Below are positions 45,924 to 56,583 of a DNA stretch of 64,000 nt, in pieces; within the stretch, counting starts at the first letter, position 1, and every line of letters begins with the position of its first letter. A program made the translations under genes and the position numbers. The notes below the pieces were generated by a model that saw only the letters and a list, made by a program, of their open reading frames with translations, was not told the DNA's origin and did no database searches. The DNA is from Alloacidobacterium dinghuense (GTDB taxonomy: Bacteria > Acidobacteriota > Terriglobia > Terriglobales > Acidobacteriaceae): positions 434,001-498,000 of the forward strand of contig NZ_CP060394.1 of assembly GCF_014274465.1 (NCBI RefSeq), written 5' to 3'.

Positions 45924-46754
45924 ATGCCTACTCAAGCTGAAAAAGCCGCGACCTTCAAGTCGCTTCATTATCGGAACGAGCCACTTGTCGTTGCCAATCC
46001 ATGGGATGCGGGTACGGCGCGCATTCTTGCGGCGCTTGGATTTGAAGCCTTTTCAACGACTAGTGGAGGACTTGCGATCACCCTTGGGCGGCGCGATGGC
46101 ACGGGCAGCGTGAGCCGCGATGAGGCACTTGCGAATGCGAAGGCAATTGTAGATGCCACGCATCTTCCGGTGGCTGCCGATCTTGAAAACGGATACGGGC
46201 ACACTCCGGAGGCTGCGGCGGAAACGATTCGGCTGGCGGTGTCGGTTGGGCTGGTTGGCGGGTCGATTGAAGATTCCTCCGGCGATTCGGCTCGCCCTAT
46301 TTATGACTTTGATCATGCAGTAGAGCGTGTGGCGGCAGCTGCGGAAGCGGCGCGTGCTCTGCCTTTTCCTTTCATGTTTGTAGCGCGTGCGGAGAATTAT
46401 CTGCACGGACGGGCTGATCTGGATGACACCATTCGCCGCCTGCAGGCATTTGAGAAGGCCGGGGCGGAGGTCTTGTATGCTCCGGGCCTTACGCGCGAAG
46501 AGGATATTCGCGCTGTCTGCGCTGCTGTCAACAAGCCGGTGAATGTATTGGCGGCGCTGAAAGACGCGCCGCATCTCAGCGTGGCGGAGCTGGCTAGTCT
46601 GGGGGTGCGCCGCATCAGCTTAGGGTCTGCTTTAAGCCGGGCCGCGCTGACGGCATTCGTTCATGCAGCGCGCGAGATCAAGGCAGACGGGACCTTCGGC
46701 TTTGCGGCAGCGACTTTTTCCTTAGGCGAGCTGATGGATCTGGCAGCTGGCTGA
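45924..46754 (+). CDS. isocitrate lyase/PEP mutase-family enzyme
   Basis: A 276-residue TIM-barrel enzyme of the ICL/PEPM superfamily. Visible are NPWDAGTARILAALGFEAFS (substrate-phosphate loop start), STTSGGLAITLGRRDG, the metal-binding Asp/Glu region VAADLENGYG, and VGGSIEDSSGD near residue 110. The loop Cys of isocitrate lyases (KKCGH) is absent, which favours the oxaloacetate-hydrolase/carboxy-PEP-type branch found in soil bacteria. Substrate unknown. It ends at the strong terminator at 46776. Confidence 0.85.
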   Translation: MPTQAEKAATFKSLHYRNEPLVVANPWDAGTARILAALGFEAFSTTSGGLAITLGRRDGTGSVSRDEALANAKAIVDATHLPVAADLENGYGHTPEAAAETIRLAVSVGLVGGSIEDSSGDSARPIYDFDHAVERVAAAAEAARALPFPFMFVARAENYLHGRADLDDTIRRLQAFEKAGAEVLYAPGLTREEDIRAVCAAVNKPVNVLAALKDAPHLSVAELASLGVRRISLGSALSRAALTAFVHAAREIKADGTFGFAAATFSLGELMDLAAG

Positions 46755-46775
46755 TCGAGCCGGGAGATTTGGAGC

Positions 46776-46811
46776 GAGGAAGAATCTCTGAATGTTAAGA
46801 GATTCTTCCTC
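46776..46811. terminator. 14-bp-stem terminator
   Basis: GAGGAAGAATCTCT, eight-base loop, AGAGATTCTTCCTC, followed by TTCTTTTG. It separates the PEP-mutase-family gene from the convergent superoxide dismutase gene. Confidence 0.85.
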
Positions 46812-46899
46812 AGTTCTTTTGTGGGTGAGTTGCCAGCGTTTTGCGACGGCTGGCTGCACATGCATCCCGGCGCCGGCTAAGCCCAGCTGCCTGCTGGAG

Positions 46900-47511
46900 T
46901 TACTTCTGGGCCTGGTCGAAGCGCTTGTTGATTTCGTCCCAGTTGACGGTATTCCACCATGCGGCGAGGTAGTCGGGGCGCTTGTTCTGGTATTTCAGGT
47001 AGTAGGCGTGCTCCCAGACATCGTTGCCGAGAATGGGGTAATGGCCCTGCGAGAGCGGGCTGTCCTGGTTCGCAGTCGTGACGATTTTCAGCTTGCCGCC
47101 GTCCCAGACAAGCCAGCCCCAGCCGGAGCCGAATTGTTTTGCTGTCGTTTCGTTGAACTGTTTCTTGAAGGAGTCGAAGTCGCCGAAGTCTTTGCGTATC
47201 TGCTCGGCAATGCGGCCTGTAGGTTCACCGCCGCCTTTTGGTTTCATGATGTTCCAGAACATGGTGTGGTTGACGTGGCCGCCGCCGTTGTTGCGCACGG
47301 CGGTGCGGACGTCTTCGGGAACGTTGTTTAAATTGCGCAGCAGGTCTTCAGCGGTGTGCTTGGCGAGATCAGGGTGCTTCTCGATGGCCGCATTGAGATT
47401 GGTGACGTAGGCCTGGTGATGCTTGTCATGATGAAACTTCATCGTGGCTTCGTCGATGTGGGGTTCGAGAGCGGCATAGTCGTAGGGTAGGGGTGGGACT
47501 TCGTGTGCCAA
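46900..47511 (-). CDS. sodA: iron/manganese superoxide dismutase
   Basis: A 203-residue cytoplasmic enzyme that dismutates superoxide. ATG 47511 with AGGAGGA seven bases upstream. Metal ligands are visible: His in [13 protein letters not shown], His in NHTMFWNIM, and Asp/His in [13 protein letters not shown]. The residues [13 protein letters not shown] and [14 protein letters not shown] fit the Mn type slightly better than Fe, though the metal cannot be assigned with certainty. Single gene. Confidence 0.95.
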   Translation of the reverse strand: MAHEVPPLPYDYAALEPHIDEATMKFHHDKHHQAYVTNLNAAIEKHPDLAKHTAEDLLRNLNNVPEDVRTAVRNNGGGHVNHTMFWNIMKPKGGGEPTGRIAEQIRKDFGDFDSFKKQFNETTAKQFGSGWGWLVWDGGKLKIVTTANQDSPLSQGHYPILGNDVWEHAYYLKYQNKRPDYLAAWWNTVNWDEINKRFDQAQK

Positions 47512-47749
47512 AGCTTTCCTCCTGTTGTTCTTGCGTGGATGTCTCGGGTGTCTAAATCACCCTGTTGTTCTGCGTCCTCAATGATAAGGGATGCGGAAGG
47601 TCAGTGTTTGGGTGCTGGGAGTGGTCGGGGAGATTTTAATTTTGGTATGAGAAGGCACTTGTCCGAAATGCCTATTTTTGCGGCCAAGTGAATTACTTCC
47701 GGTTTGCCGACCAACCGGACTTTACTAAAGACAAGCACGTTTCCAACGA

Positions 47750-48112
47750 CTACTCTGGCAATCGGCTGATGTGGTAGCTGCACACCCTCTGAGTTTCCGG
47801 TCCCAAGTGCGAGAGGAGAAGTTTCCTCTCTCTGATTTCTGGGAGCCATTCGCCGATCTCAATTCCTATCAGATCATCTAATCGTCCGTCGCTCTTACCT
47901 TCGGCCGACACGACCTCCAAAAACTCGCATGCCTTCGCGATGTTGGCAACGTCGTGCGCTTCAAGACATGCTTCGAGCCACGGATTGAGAACACAACCGA
48001 CGGCCACATACGGTAACGGATCATCCTCGTCCATATAGGCCATACATTCGTCGTGAAGGATTGGCAACCAGTTGAGCATCTCCTTCACAAACGTTTCGTA
48101 GGTCACACTCAT
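47750..48112 (-). CDS. hypothetical acidic protein
   Basis: A 120-residue acidic, helical protein (YETFVKEMLNWLPILHDECM, HDVANIAKACEFLEVVSAEG, EIGEWLPEIRERK). The short, acidic, single-gene form resembles polymorphic-toxin immunity proteins in general look, but no toxin gene is next to it and I recognise no family. ATG 48112 lacks a strong ribosome site. Confidence 0.55.
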   Translation of the reverse strand: MSVTYETFVKEMLNWLPILHDECMAYMDEDDPLPYVAVGCVLNPWLEACLEAHDVANIAKACEFLEVVSAEGKSDGRLDDLIGIEIGEWLPEIRERKLLLSHLGPETQRVCSYHISRLPE

Positions 48113-48407
48113 TTCTCCGGTACATCCGCCTCTACGCTTCCAAATAGTCTCACGAACAGGCTGGTTGAAGGATCAGTCGATCAATACGAGAGGTTGGACA
48201 ACGAAAGTGATTTTTTTGCCGTATGACCGCCTACTCGGAAGTAGTCCCCTTGTCCGTATAACGGGCTTGTCGGAAATGTGCGTCTCAAAGTTCCATCAGG
48301 CTGACCCGCTACCTTACTTTTGGGTCGTTAAGGCGGCTTAAGAATCGCACCCTTTCGCTATGCGCGGAGGAATGGCGCACCCATTCTAGTGCTTCTTTCT
48401 AAACTGC

Positions 48408-48893
48408 CTAGAGCTGGCGGTGCATCACGAAGGCGTCGACGTAGCCCTGTTTGGGGTGGTTAAAAGCTTTGGGCAGGCGGCCCACGATTTCAAAACCGAA
48501 TTTCTGCCAGAGGCGCACGGCGACCTCGTTGGTGCTGATGACGATGTTGAACTGCATGGCGCGGAAGCCGCGTTCGCGGGCCCGGTCAAGGGAGTGGGCG
48601 CACATGGCGCCAGCGATGCCGCGTCCTGTGGCCCAAGGTGCGGTCATGTATCCGCAGTTGGCAACGTGGCTGCCTCCGCCCTGTTGATTGGCACGAAGGT
48701 AATAGGCTCCGAGGATTTCTCCGTTTTCTTCCGCGACGAAGGTATCGTGGTGCGGCGCGTACCAGTATTCGAGAGACTGCTGGCGGGTAAAATCGCGCGG
48801 CAGGGTATAGGTTTCACCGGCACGGATGGTGGGTTCGAGAATCTTCCAAACCGCGTCGGCATCCATGCTGGTTGAAGGACGGATCGTGATCAC
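48408..48893 (-). CDS. GNAT-family N-acetyltransferase
   Basis: About 161 residues. The start is uncertain: GTG 48893 (then ITIRPSTSMDADAVW) gives the usual GNAT beginning; the frame also extends to an ATG at 48950. Core motifs are EENGEILGAYYLRAN, NCGYMTAPWATGRGIAGAMC with the acetyl-CoA loop (GRGIAG), and the terminal VRLWQKFGFEIVGRLPKAF followed by GYVDAFVMHRQL, typical of the PhnO/YhhY-like branch. Substrate unknown. Confidence 0.85.
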   Translation of the reverse strand: MITIRPSTSMDADAVWKILEPTIRAGETYTLPRDFTRQQSLEYWYAPHHDTFVAEENGEILGAYYLRANQQGGGSHVANCGYMTAPWATGRGIAGAMCAHSLDRARERGFRAMQFNIVISTNEVAVRLWQKFGFEIVGRLPKAFNHPKQGYVDAFVMHRQL

Positions 48894-49121
48894 ATTGACA
48901 GGATAGATTGCTGCTCTGCGCTGGAACGCATCTCGCAATCTTCGATACACTGCGAATAGGATCTTGAACAGGATCTTTGATTGGGGACGGATGGGATGTC
49001 GAGAAAAAACAGGTCGTCTCCTTTAACTCCTTTCATGGTCAGGATGTAGCGCATTGAGCATTTTGCAGAGGACATTTGGTTCTCTGTTTTCCCGGCAGTA
49101 CGGTGAGGGGCTAAGGGCTTC

Positions 49122-50585
49122 TTGCCATCAGAAATTGCTAGAGACTTTCTGCATTTGGGTCGTTCCCGCATAACCCGCAGGCAACTTTTGCGCACCGCCG
49201 GCGCTTCCGGAATGCTGGTGCTGGGCGCGCCCGCCATAGGCGCCGCTGAGGGTTTCCAGAACCAGCAGCAGGCACCGGCAGTAAAGCCGGGGCAGGAGCC
49301 GAAAACCGAGGCGCAGAACGCCGAGCAATATCAGCGCGGTACAGGCGTTTTCATCAACCGTCCACTGACGCAGGTTTCGAAGCAGGCCGATGCGCTGCTC
49401 GATGATCTGGAAGGACGCGGCTGCGATTTCTTTTACAACGAGGCTAGTCCGAAGACTGGATTGGTGCGCGATCGCGCTCCAGCCGCGGGACGGTCGCTGA
49501 GTCGCGTGGCCAGCATTGCCGCGACTGGGTTTGGGCTGACGGCGATGTGTATTGCGGCGAAGCGGAACTATCTACCCAAGTTGCAATGTGAGCAGCGCGT
49601 GGAAAAGACGCTGGCGTTTTTGCTGGAAGATTGCCCGCATGAACACGGTTTTCTGTATCACTTCATCGATATGGAGAGCGGGCAGCGGATGTTCGGCAGC
49701 GAACTGTCGTCGATCGATACGGCGCTGCTGCTGTGCGGGGTGTTGACCTGCCGCCAGTACTTTGCAGGCAATACGCGCATCGAGGCGCTGGCGACGACTT
49801 TTTATCGGCGCATCGACTGGGAGTGGATGCTGAACGGCGGCACCACGCTTTCGATGGGATGGCTGCCGGACCAGGGATTTTTGAAGCATCGCTGGGACAT
49901 CTATGCCGAGCTGATGACGATGTACCTGCTGGCGATCGGGTCGCCGACGCATTCCATCGGCGCGGAGACGTGGAACGCGCTGCAGAGACCGCTGGTGCAG
50001 TATGGCGGCATTGATTACATCAGCGGACTGGCTCCGTTGTTTATTCACCAGTATGCGCATGCGTGGTGCGATTACCGCGACCAGCGGGATCTGCATACGA
50101 ACTACTTCACCAATTCCATTGCCGCGACGCGCGTGCATCAATTGTGGTGTATGACGCTGGGGGGTAAGTATTCGTGGATTGACCAGGACTTGTGGGGGAT
50201 TACGGCGTCGGATTCGCGCGAGGGGTATCGCGTGTGGGGCGGGCCTCCGGCGATGGGGCCGCTGGATGGCACGGTCGTGCCGTCGGCATGCGCGGGATCG
50301 CTGCCATTTCTTCCGGCAGAATGCTCGCATGTGCTGCTCAGCATGCGGCAGAAGTATGACGACAAGGTATGGACGCGCTATGGGTTTGTCGATGCCTTCA
50401 ACCCCAAGGCGAACTATTATGCAACGGATATTCTTGGCATCAACCAGGGGGTCAGCGTATTGATGGCGGAGAATCTGCGCACAGGGTTTGTATGGGAACA
50501 GTTTATGAAAAATCGCGAGGTCGGGCACGCCATGCGCGAGGTACAGTTCCATCCCGATCCCGACACGAATTCACAGGTACTCTAG
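49122..50585 (+). CDS. Tat-exported glycoamylase-like (DUF2329-type) protein
   Basis: A 487-residue protein starting at TTG 49122. Residues 14-46 form a Tat-type signal (SRITRRQLLRTAGASGMLVL). From residue 85 the sequence matches the glycoamylase-like family: LLDDLEGRGCDFFYNEASPK, GLVRDRAP, RVASIAATGFGLTAMCIAAK, YHFIDMESGQR, SSIDTALLLCGVL, the carboxylate-rich WGITASDSREGYRVWGGPP and GINQGVSVLMAENLRTGFVW. Relatives are thought to act on beta-glucans or cyclic glucans; the Asp/Glu positions expected for catalysis are present. Followed by a toxin-antitoxin pair and then a GH15 gene, so it may belong to the glucan-use neighbourhood. Confidence 0.8.
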   Translation: MPSEIARDFLHLGRSRITRRQLLRTAGASGMLVLGAPAIGAAEGFQNQQQAPAVKPGQEPKTEAQNAEQYQRGTGVFINRPLTQVSKQADALLDDLEGRGCDFFYNEASPKTGLVRDRAPAAGRSLSRVASIAATGFGLTAMCIAAKRNYLPKLQCEQRVEKTLAFLLEDCPHEHGFLYHFIDMESGQRMFGSELSSIDTALLLCGVLTCRQYFAGNTRIEALATTFYRRIDWEWMLNGGTTLSMGWLPDQGFLKHRWDIYAELMTMYLLAIGSPTHSIGAETWNALQRPLVQYGGIDYISGLAPLFIHQYAHAWCDYRDQRDLHTNYFTNSIAATRVHQLWCMTLGGKYSWIDQDLWGITASDSREGYRVWGGPPAMGPLDGTVVPSACAGSLPFLPAECSHVLLSMRQKYDDKVWTRYGFVDAFNPKANYYATDILGINQGVSVLMAENLRTGFVWEQFMKNREVGHAMREVQFHPDPDTNSQVL

Positions 50586-50637
50586 GCACAGAAGCCCTGC
50601 ACCAGGAACATGGCTATAATGGCCATGAGGCGTTGAA

Positions 50638-50937
50638 ATGAAAACCGTAAACATTGCCGAGTTAAAGAACCGATTGAGTACCTATGTGAAGTTTGCGCGC
50701 AATGGCGAGGAGATCGTGATCCGGGACCGCAACATGCCTGTCGCGAAGATCGTTCCTTTCGTGCCCGGAAACGCGAGCGAAGAAGAGTTACAGCTCGTTG
50801 CCGAAGGAAAGATGACGTTGCCAGAGCGACCCCTGACAGACCTGGATATCGACGAAATCTTTAAAATTCCTACGCGCCGGCTAAAGGGCAGGCGTGCCAT
50901 CGAAGCGCTTCTAGCTGACAGAGAAGAAGGACTGTGA
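50638..50937 (+). CDS. Phd/YefM-family antitoxin
   Basis: A 99-residue antitoxin. The N-terminal DNA-binding fold shows KTVNIAELKNRLSTYVKFAR then GEEIVIRDRNMPVAKIVPF, the usual Phd/YefM pattern. The C-terminal half, ending ALLADREEGL, should wrap the toxin. It overlaps the PIN-domain gene by four bases (GTGA). Such antitoxins repress their own operon. Confidence 0.88.
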   Translation: MKTVNIAELKNRLSTYVKFARNGEEIVIRDRNMPVAKIVPFVPGNASEEELQLVAEGKMTLPERPLTDLDIDEIFKIPTRRLKGRRAIEALLADREEGL

Positions 50938-51368
50938 GAAGAACTCCGGCCTTCTGGGACGCCAGCGCATTAGTCCCCTGCTGTGTTTCCGAGATAACAA
51001 CGAGCCAGGTCAGAGCCTATCTGCATCGTTACGATCCTGTGATCTGGTGGGCGAGTATCGTCGAGATTCACAGCGCACTGGCACGGCTGCTTCGCAGCGG
51101 TGGCCTGGATGCGAAGGCTGCGAGCGGAGCGCATGACCGCTTGGCAAGGCTTAGGGTTGGGTGGAGCGAAATTCGCCCAGACGAACCAGTTCGCGATCTC
51201 GCCTGCCAACTTGTCACGATGTATCCACTACGTGCGGGCGACAGCCTGCAATTAGCGGCGGCGCTGATCTGGTGCCGGCAGCGGCCCCAGGGACGAACCT
51301 TCATTTGCGGCGACAAGCGGCTGGGTGATGCCGCCGAGGCAGCCGGTTTTTCTGTACTTCAGATTTAG
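50934..51368 (+). CDS. vapC: VapC-like PIN-domain toxin
   Basis: A 144-residue PIN ribonuclease. The four acidic residues are visible: Asp in FWDASALVP, Glu in SIVEIHSALARL, Asp in LRAGDSLQLAAAL, and Asp in ICGDKRLGDAAEAAG. VapC toxins cut tRNA or rRNA until held by the antitoxin. GTG start overlapping the antitoxin stop indicates translational coupling. An intact type II pair. Confidence 0.9.
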   Translation: MRRTPAFWDASALVPCCVSEITTSQVRAYLHRYDPVIWWASIVEIHSALARLLRSGGLDAKAASGAHDRLARLRVGWSEIRPDEPVRDLACQLVTMYPLRAGDSLQLAAALIWCRQRPQGRTFICGDKRLGDAAEAAGFSVLQI

Positions 51369-51452
51369 GCGAATCTGTCACCTTTTCCCACGTTTTTTAT
51401 CAAAGTGGAGTAGAGTGCTTATTTCGGTTATTCAGAGGAGAATGTCGACGCT

Positions 51453-53867
51453 ATGACAGTATTGGCGCCGCAATATAAGTGGATCGACGGGCAGGGAATG
51501 GCATTTGGCGCGCCTGGGCTGGAGCCGCGGTGGACCTCAAGCGCAAAAGACGCAGTGGGGACGGCATATTCGGCTTCGAGCCGTGCATGGTACACGGTGT
51601 CGCATGGGGTTCTGAACGAGGTGTATTACCCGACCATCGACCGCCCGCAGATTCGCGACATGCAGTTGCTGATCACCGATGGCGAGACCTTCTTTCACGA
51701 AGAGCGGAAGGACCTGCTGCATGAATTCGAGTATGTCGATTCCGATTCGCTGGCGGTCAAGGTATGCAATCGCGATCGCGACGGGCGCTACACGATCACC
51801 AAGGAGATCATCAACGATCCGCACTATCCGGTGGTTCTGACGCATGTAAGGATCGACGGCGACAAGGATCTACTGGAGCGGTTGAAGGTGTATGTATTGC
51901 TGGCTCCGCATATCGAAGGCGGGGGCATGGGCAACAATGCCCGCGTGATTGAAGTCGCCGGGCAGCGCGCGGCGCTTGCATGGAAGAACCACACGTCGGT
52001 GGCGTTGACGGTTGATTGCGGATTCGATTGCGCGAGCGTGGGCTATGTTGGGGCGAGCGACGGCTGGCAGGACCTTCACCACAATTTCCAGATGGATTGG
52101 CAGTTCGGCTCGGCGCTTGAGGGCAACGTTTCCATCATGGGCGAGATCAAGGTGCACCGGGCGCGCGATTTCACCATAGCGCTGGGTTTTGGCGAGGGGC
52201 ATCATGCTGCCTTGTCGGCGGCGATGGGAGCGCTGTCGAAGCCATTTGCGCTGCACCTGAAGCGATTCATCGAGCAATGGCACAGGGCGGAGAGTCCGCG
52301 GGAGCTGGCGGCGAGCTCGATGGATAACGGGAAGGTGATGCAGATCAGCCACAACATTGTGCTGGCGCACGAAGACAAGACCTACGCGGGCGCGTTCATT
52401 GCTTCGGCATCGATTCCCTGGGGATATGCCAAGGGCGATGACGATCTGGGTGGCTATCACCTGGTGTGGACGCGCGATATGGTGCAGAGCGCGACGGCGC
52501 TGCTGGCCTGTAATCGCGTAGAGACGGCGCGCAGGGCGCTGGTGTATCTGGCGTGCACGCAGCGGCCTGATGGCAGCTTTGCACAGAACTTCTGGATTGA
52601 CGGGACGCCGTACTGGACGGGACTGCAGCTGGATGAAGTGGCGTTCCCCATCATACTGGCGTGGCGGCTGTGGAAGCTTGATGGTCTCGGCAATTTCGAT
52701 GTCTTTCCTTTTGTAGAGCGGGCGGCGGGATTTCTGGTGCGGTACGCGCCAGTCACGCAGCAGGAGCGCTGGGAGGAATGTCCGGGATATTCGCCGTCAA
52801 CTCTGGCGGCGGTGATTTCAGGGTTGATTTGTGCGGCGGACATGGCGCGGGCCCATCGCGCTCCGGAGCTGGGAAAATTTCTGGAAGAGCAGGCCGACTG
52901 GATTGAGAGTCATCTTGAAGACTGGACAGTGACCAACAATGGCGTGCTGCATCCCGACGTGAAGCGGCATTACATGCGGGTTCGTCCACCGGAGTGCGGT
53001 GAGCCGTATGCCCATGAGGAGTGCGGTCGCGAGATGATTCGCATTGCGAATCGCGCGCCGGGTGAACAGAACGAGTTCGAAGCGCGCGAGGTGATCGATG
53101 CTGGTTTTCTGGAACTGGTGCGCTATGGCGTGCGGGCTGCGGATGATCCGGTGATCGTGGATTCGGTGAAAGTCGTTGATGCAGTGTTGAGGAGAGACAC
53201 GCCGAAAGGGCCCTGCTGGCGACGGTATAACCACGACGGGTATGGACAGCGTAAGGACGGCGGACCTTTTCTGGGCTCTGGACAGGGGCGCGTATGGCCG
53301 CTACTGACCGGCGAGCGTGCCCATTATGAATTGGCTGCGGGGCGCGATGTAAGCTCGCTGATCGATACCATTGAGCAGTTCGCATCGTGTGGTGGACTGC
53401 TTCCAGAGCAGATTTGGGATGAGCCGGATAAGAGCGGGCTGGTTTTTGGCGGCCCTGCGGGTGCGGCGATGCCGCTGGTATGGGCGCATGCGGAGTATCT
53501 GAAGCTGCTGCGCTCGGTGACCGACGGGAATGTCTTCGATCGCATTCCCATAGTCGAGGACCGGTATGCGAAGGGCAACGCGACGAGCCATATCGAGGTC
53601 TTCAAGCTGCGGCGGCAGCTCGCCAGCATTCCGGCGGGAAAGACGCTGCGCATTACAGCGCATAATCGTTTCAAGGTGGCCTGGACGGTCGACGGTTGGC
53701 AGACGAATCGTTCCGCGGAGAGTTCAACGGTTGGATATGCGGGGTCTTTTGCGGATATACCCACCACCCCGGAGCAGACCGGCGCGGTTTCGTTTACTCT
53801 TTACTGGATAGACGAAAATCGGTGGGAAGGGCGGAATTTTGATGTGCGGGTTGAAGGCGCTTCCTGA
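51453..53867 (+). CDS. GH15 glucan 1,4-alpha-glucosidase (glucoamylase)
   Basis: An 804-residue glycoside hydrolase that releases glucose from starch-like or alpha-glucan chains. The N-terminal beta-sandwich of the bacterial/archaeal glucoamylase type covers residues 25-290 (HGVLNEVYYPTIDRPQIRDM). The (alpha/alpha)6 catalytic domain follows: AGAFIASASIPWGYAKGDD, GGYHLVWTRDMVQSATALLA with the substrate-binding Arg-Asp, CTQRPDGSFAQNFWIDGTPY, and GLLPEQIWDEPD with a likely catalytic Glu. No signal peptide is evident, suggesting a cytoplasmic role such as glycogen or maltodextrin breakdown. It heads the pentose phosphate cluster. Confidence 0.93.
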   Translation: MTVLAPQYKWIDGQGMAFGAPGLEPRWTSSAKDAVGTAYSASSRAWYTVSHGVLNEVYYPTIDRPQIRDMQLLITDGETFFHEERKDLLHEFEYVDSDSLAVKVCNRDRDGRYTITKEIINDPHYPVVLTHVRIDGDKDLLERLKVYVLLAPHIEGGGMGNNARVIEVAGQRAALAWKNHTSVALTVDCGFDCASVGYVGASDGWQDLHHNFQMDWQFGSALEGNVSIMGEIKVHRARDFTIALGFGEGHHAALSAAMGALSKPFALHLKRFIEQWHRAESPRELAASSMDNGKVMQISHNIVLAHEDKTYAGAFIASASIPWGYAKGDDDLGGYHLVWTRDMVQSATALLACNRVETARRALVYLACTQRPDGSFAQNFWIDGTPYWTGLQLDEVAFPIILAWRLWKLDGLGNFDVFPFVERAAGFLVRYAPVTQQERWEECPGYSPSTLAAVISGLICAADMARAHRAPELGKFLEEQADWIESHLEDWTVTNNGVLHPDVKRHYMRVRPPECGEPYAHEECGREMIRIANRAPGEQNEFEAREVIDAGFLELVRYGVRAADDPVIVDSVKVVDAVLRRDTPKGPCWRRYNHDGYGQRKDGGPFLGSGQGRVWPLLTGERAHYELAAGRDVSSLIDTIEQFASCGGLLPEQIWDEPDKSGLVFGGPAGAAMPLVWAHAEYLKLLRSVTDGNVFDRIPIVEDRYAKGNATSHIEVFKLRRQLASIPAGKTLRITAHNRFKVAWTVDGWQTNRSAESSTVGYAGSFADIPTTPEQTGAVSFTLYWIDENRWEGRNFDVRVEGAS

Positions 53868-54026
53868 GCCCTTTTGGGTACAGCGGACATCCTAGTGTTT
53901 GGATGTGCCGGCTGAACGAATTTTTGATGAGTTTCAGCAATCAATGACATCTTTTCTGGGTGCGCCGCCGAACTCGAAATCGCGCATCTTCTACGGGCCG
54001 AAAATTCAATGGAGCGTGATTAAGTT

Positions 54027-56030
54027 ATGAGCGATATCGACCAGCTTTCGATTAATACTCTTCGTTTTCTTGCTGTTGACGCCGTGGACAAGGCCAAGAG
54101 CGGCCATCCGGGAGCGCCTCTGGGTTGTGCTCCCATTGCCTACCTGCTCTTCCATAAGTACATGCGGCACAATCCGGCGAACTCGCACTGGTCCGACCGC
54201 GACCGCTTCGTGCTCTCGAATGGCCATGCGTCGGCGCTGCTTTATAGCGTGCTGCACCTTTCGGGATACAAGGTCGCCATCTCAGACCTTGAGCAGTTCC
54301 GGCAGTATGGCTCGATTACGCCGGGCCATCCCGAGCGCGGCGATACCGATGGCGTCGAAGTCACGACCGGTCCGCTGGGACAGGGCCTTGCCATGTCTGT
54401 CGGGCTGGCGATCGCGGAGAAGCATCTGGCTGCTGTCTATAACCAGCCGGGCTTCGACATTGTCGATCACTACACCTACGGCATCTGCGGCGATGGCGAT
54501 TTGATGGAAGGCATCTCGCATGAAGCGGCTTCGCTGGCCGGAACGCTGGGCTTAGGCAAGCTGATCTTTCTGTACGACGACAATCTGATTTCACTCGATG
54601 GTCCGACGGAGTTGTCATTTACCGAAAACGTTGAGAAGCGCTTTGAGGCCTACCACTGGCATGTGCAGAGGGTCGCTGACGGCAACGACCTCGATGCGAT
54701 CTCAAAGGCGATTGAAGCTGCCAAGGCGGTGAAGGACAAGCCGTCGATCATTGCGGTGCGGACAGTGATCGGTTATGGCAGCCCGATTGCTGGAACGAAC
54801 AAAGTGCACGGCGAGGCGCTGAAGCCGGAAGAGGCAATCGAGACCAAGAAGAACCTGGGCTGGCCTTCGGACAAGTTCTTCTACGTGCCGGAAGATGCGG
54901 CAAAGAACTGGGGCACGATTAAAGATCGTGGCGCTGAATACGAACAGAAGTGGAACGCGCTTTTTGCCGAGTACAAGAAGAAGTTTCCCGAACAGGCAGC
55001 GGAGTATGAGCGCACGCAGGCCGGCAAACTGAAGGATGGCTGGGAGAAGTCGCTGCCCAAGTTCTCCACTGAGAAGCCGGTTGCGACGCGCAACGCTGGT
55101 AACGCCGTCATGAACGCGTTCGCCAAGGATGTGCCGGAGCTGATCGGCGGCGCCGCTGACCTCACTGCTTCGACGAAGACGATCCTGAAGGAAGGCGGCA
55201 ATTTCCACGTCGATCCCAAGGGCAGGAACATCTGGTTCGGCGTGCGTGAATTCGGCATGTGCGCGGCAGTGAACGGAATGTGGGCACATGGCGGCCTCAT
55301 TCCGTACGGATCGACCTTCTTTACTTTTACCGACTACTGCAAATCCGCGCTCCGCATGGCGGCGATCATGCACGCGCATTCTCTCTTCATCTTTACGCAC
55401 GATTCGATTGCGCTAGGCGAGGACGGTCCGACGCACCAGCCGATCGAGCACCTGATGATGCTGCGCGCGGTGCCTTTCCTGACGGACTTCCGCCCGGCCG
55501 ATGCAAACGAAACCGTCGCCGTATGGCGGTTGGCGCTTGAACGCAAGAGCCCTTGCTTCATGGCGCTGTCCCGGCAGGATCTGCCGGTCCTCGATCCGGC
55601 AAAGCATGACGTTTACGAAGGCGTAAAACACGGCGCGTACATTGTCGAGCAGGGAAGCGATTCACCCGATTTGCTGATTGTGGCGACAGGCGCGGAGTTG
55701 TGGGCGTCTCTCGACGCTGCGGCGACGCTGAAGAAGGAAGGTTTGACTGTGCGCGTGGTTTCGATGCCAAGCTGGAAGATCTTCGAAGAGCAGAGCGCTG
55801 AGTATAAGGCTTCCATTTTCCCGGATCATCTGCCGAAGCTGGCTGTGGAAGCGGGCAGCCCGATTGGATGGTGGAAGTACGTCGGCCGTCACGGCGATGT
55901 GATCGGACTGGAGCGCTTTGGCGCCTCGGCTCCGGGTAAGGTTGCGCTTGAGAAGCTGGGCTTCGGCGTAGGGAGCATTGTGAGCCGCGCGAAGGCACTG
56001 GTGGAGAGCGCAGCGCTCGCAGGGAAGTAG
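54027..56030 (+). CDS. tkt: transketolase
   Basis: Thiamine diphosphate enzyme of the non-oxidative pentose phosphate pathway, 667 residues. The cofactor motif is [18 protein letters not shown] followed by LIFLYDDN; the N-terminal [14 protein letters not shown] and [16 protein letters not shown]-type loops hold the substrate; the pyrimidine-binding part shows [16 protein letters not shown] and [19 protein letters not shown]. The C-terminal domain is complete. rpiB follows after four bases, so they are one transcription unit. Confidence 0.96.
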   Translation: MSDIDQLSINTLRFLAVDAVDKAKSGHPGAPLGCAPIAYLLFHKYMRHNPANSHWSDRDRFVLSNGHASALLYSVLHLSGYKVAISDLEQFRQYGSITPGHPERGDTDGVEVTTGPLGQGLAMSVGLAIAEKHLAAVYNQPGFDIVDHYTYGICGDGDLMEGISHEAASLAGTLGLGKLIFLYDDNLISLDGPTELSFTENVEKRFEAYHWHVQRVADGNDLDAISKAIEAAKAVKDKPSIIAVRTVIGYGSPIAGTNKVHGEALKPEEAIETKKNLGWPSDKFFYVPEDAAKNWGTIKDRGAEYEQKWNALFAEYKKKFPEQAAEYERTQAGKLKDGWEKSLPKFSTEKPVATRNAGNAVMNAFAKDVPELIGGAADLTASTKTILKEGGNFHVDPKGRNIWFGVREFGMCAAVNGMWAHGGLIPYGSTFFTFTDYCKSALRMAAIMHAHSLFIFTHDSIALGEDGPTHQPIEHLMMLRAVPFLTDFRPADANETVAVWRLALERKSPCFMALSRQDLPVLDPAKHDVYEGVKHGAYIVEQGSDSPDLLIVATGAELWASLDAAATLKKEGLTVRVVSMPSWKIFEEQSAEYKASIFPDHLPKLAVEAGSPIGWWKYVGRHGDVIGLERFGASAPGKVALEKLGFGVGSIVSRAKALVESAALAGK

Positions 56031-56034
56031 GCAT

Positions 56035-56523
56035 ATGAAGCTGGTGATCGCGGCCGATCACGCGGGCTTTCCGTTAAAGGAAGAGGTTCGCGGATATCTG
56101 GAGCGCCTGGGGCATGAGGTCATCGACCTAGGCGCTTACAATACGGAGCCTTCGGACTATGCGGATTTTGCTGAGGCCGTGGGCAAGGCGCTGGCTGCGG
56201 GACGCGCAGAACGCGGCATCCTGATCTGTGGCAGCGGAGTTGGCGTGAATGTTGCTGCGAACAAGATGCCGGGTGTTCGCGCCAGCATGTGTCATGATAG
56301 CTACTCCGCGCATCAGGGTGTGGAGCACGATGACATGAATGTGCTGGTGATGGGCGCAAGGATTATCGGCACCGCGCTGGCGTTTGAACTGGTGTCATCT
56401 TTTCTAAACGCGCGATTCCAGAAGCAGGAAGAGCGCTTTGTACGCAGGCTGAATAAAGTGAAGGCAATTGAGGCTCGCAATATGCCAGAAGCGGCGAAGG
56501 TGGAGAGCCATACCGTTAAGTAG
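56035..56523 (+). CDS. rpiB: ribose 5-phosphate isomerase B
   Basis: Interconverts ribose 5-phosphate and ribulose 5-phosphate; 162 residues. Motifs: [18 protein letters not shown] at the N-terminus, [36 protein letters not shown] with the active-site Cys, and [20 protein letters not shown]. Typical of the LacAB/RpiB family. Starts four bases after tkt. Confidence 0.94.
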   Translation: MKLVIAADHAGFPLKEEVRGYLERLGHEVIDLGAYNTEPSDYADFAEAVGKALAAGRAERGILICGSGVGVNVAANKMPGVRASMCHDSYSAHQGVEHDDMNVLVMGARIIGTALAFELVSSFLNARFQKQEERFVRRLNKVKAIEARNMPEAAKVESHTVK

Positions 56524-56583
56524 TAAATCAAATCGAACTTAAAACGAAACACTGCAGGCGCAAGGAACAGCGCAGGAGCGGCA

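Noticed and set aside
49572-50552. 326-codon frame antisense to the glycoamylase-like gene
   Set aside because: Arises from GC-rich third positions of the real gene and lacks any family pattern.
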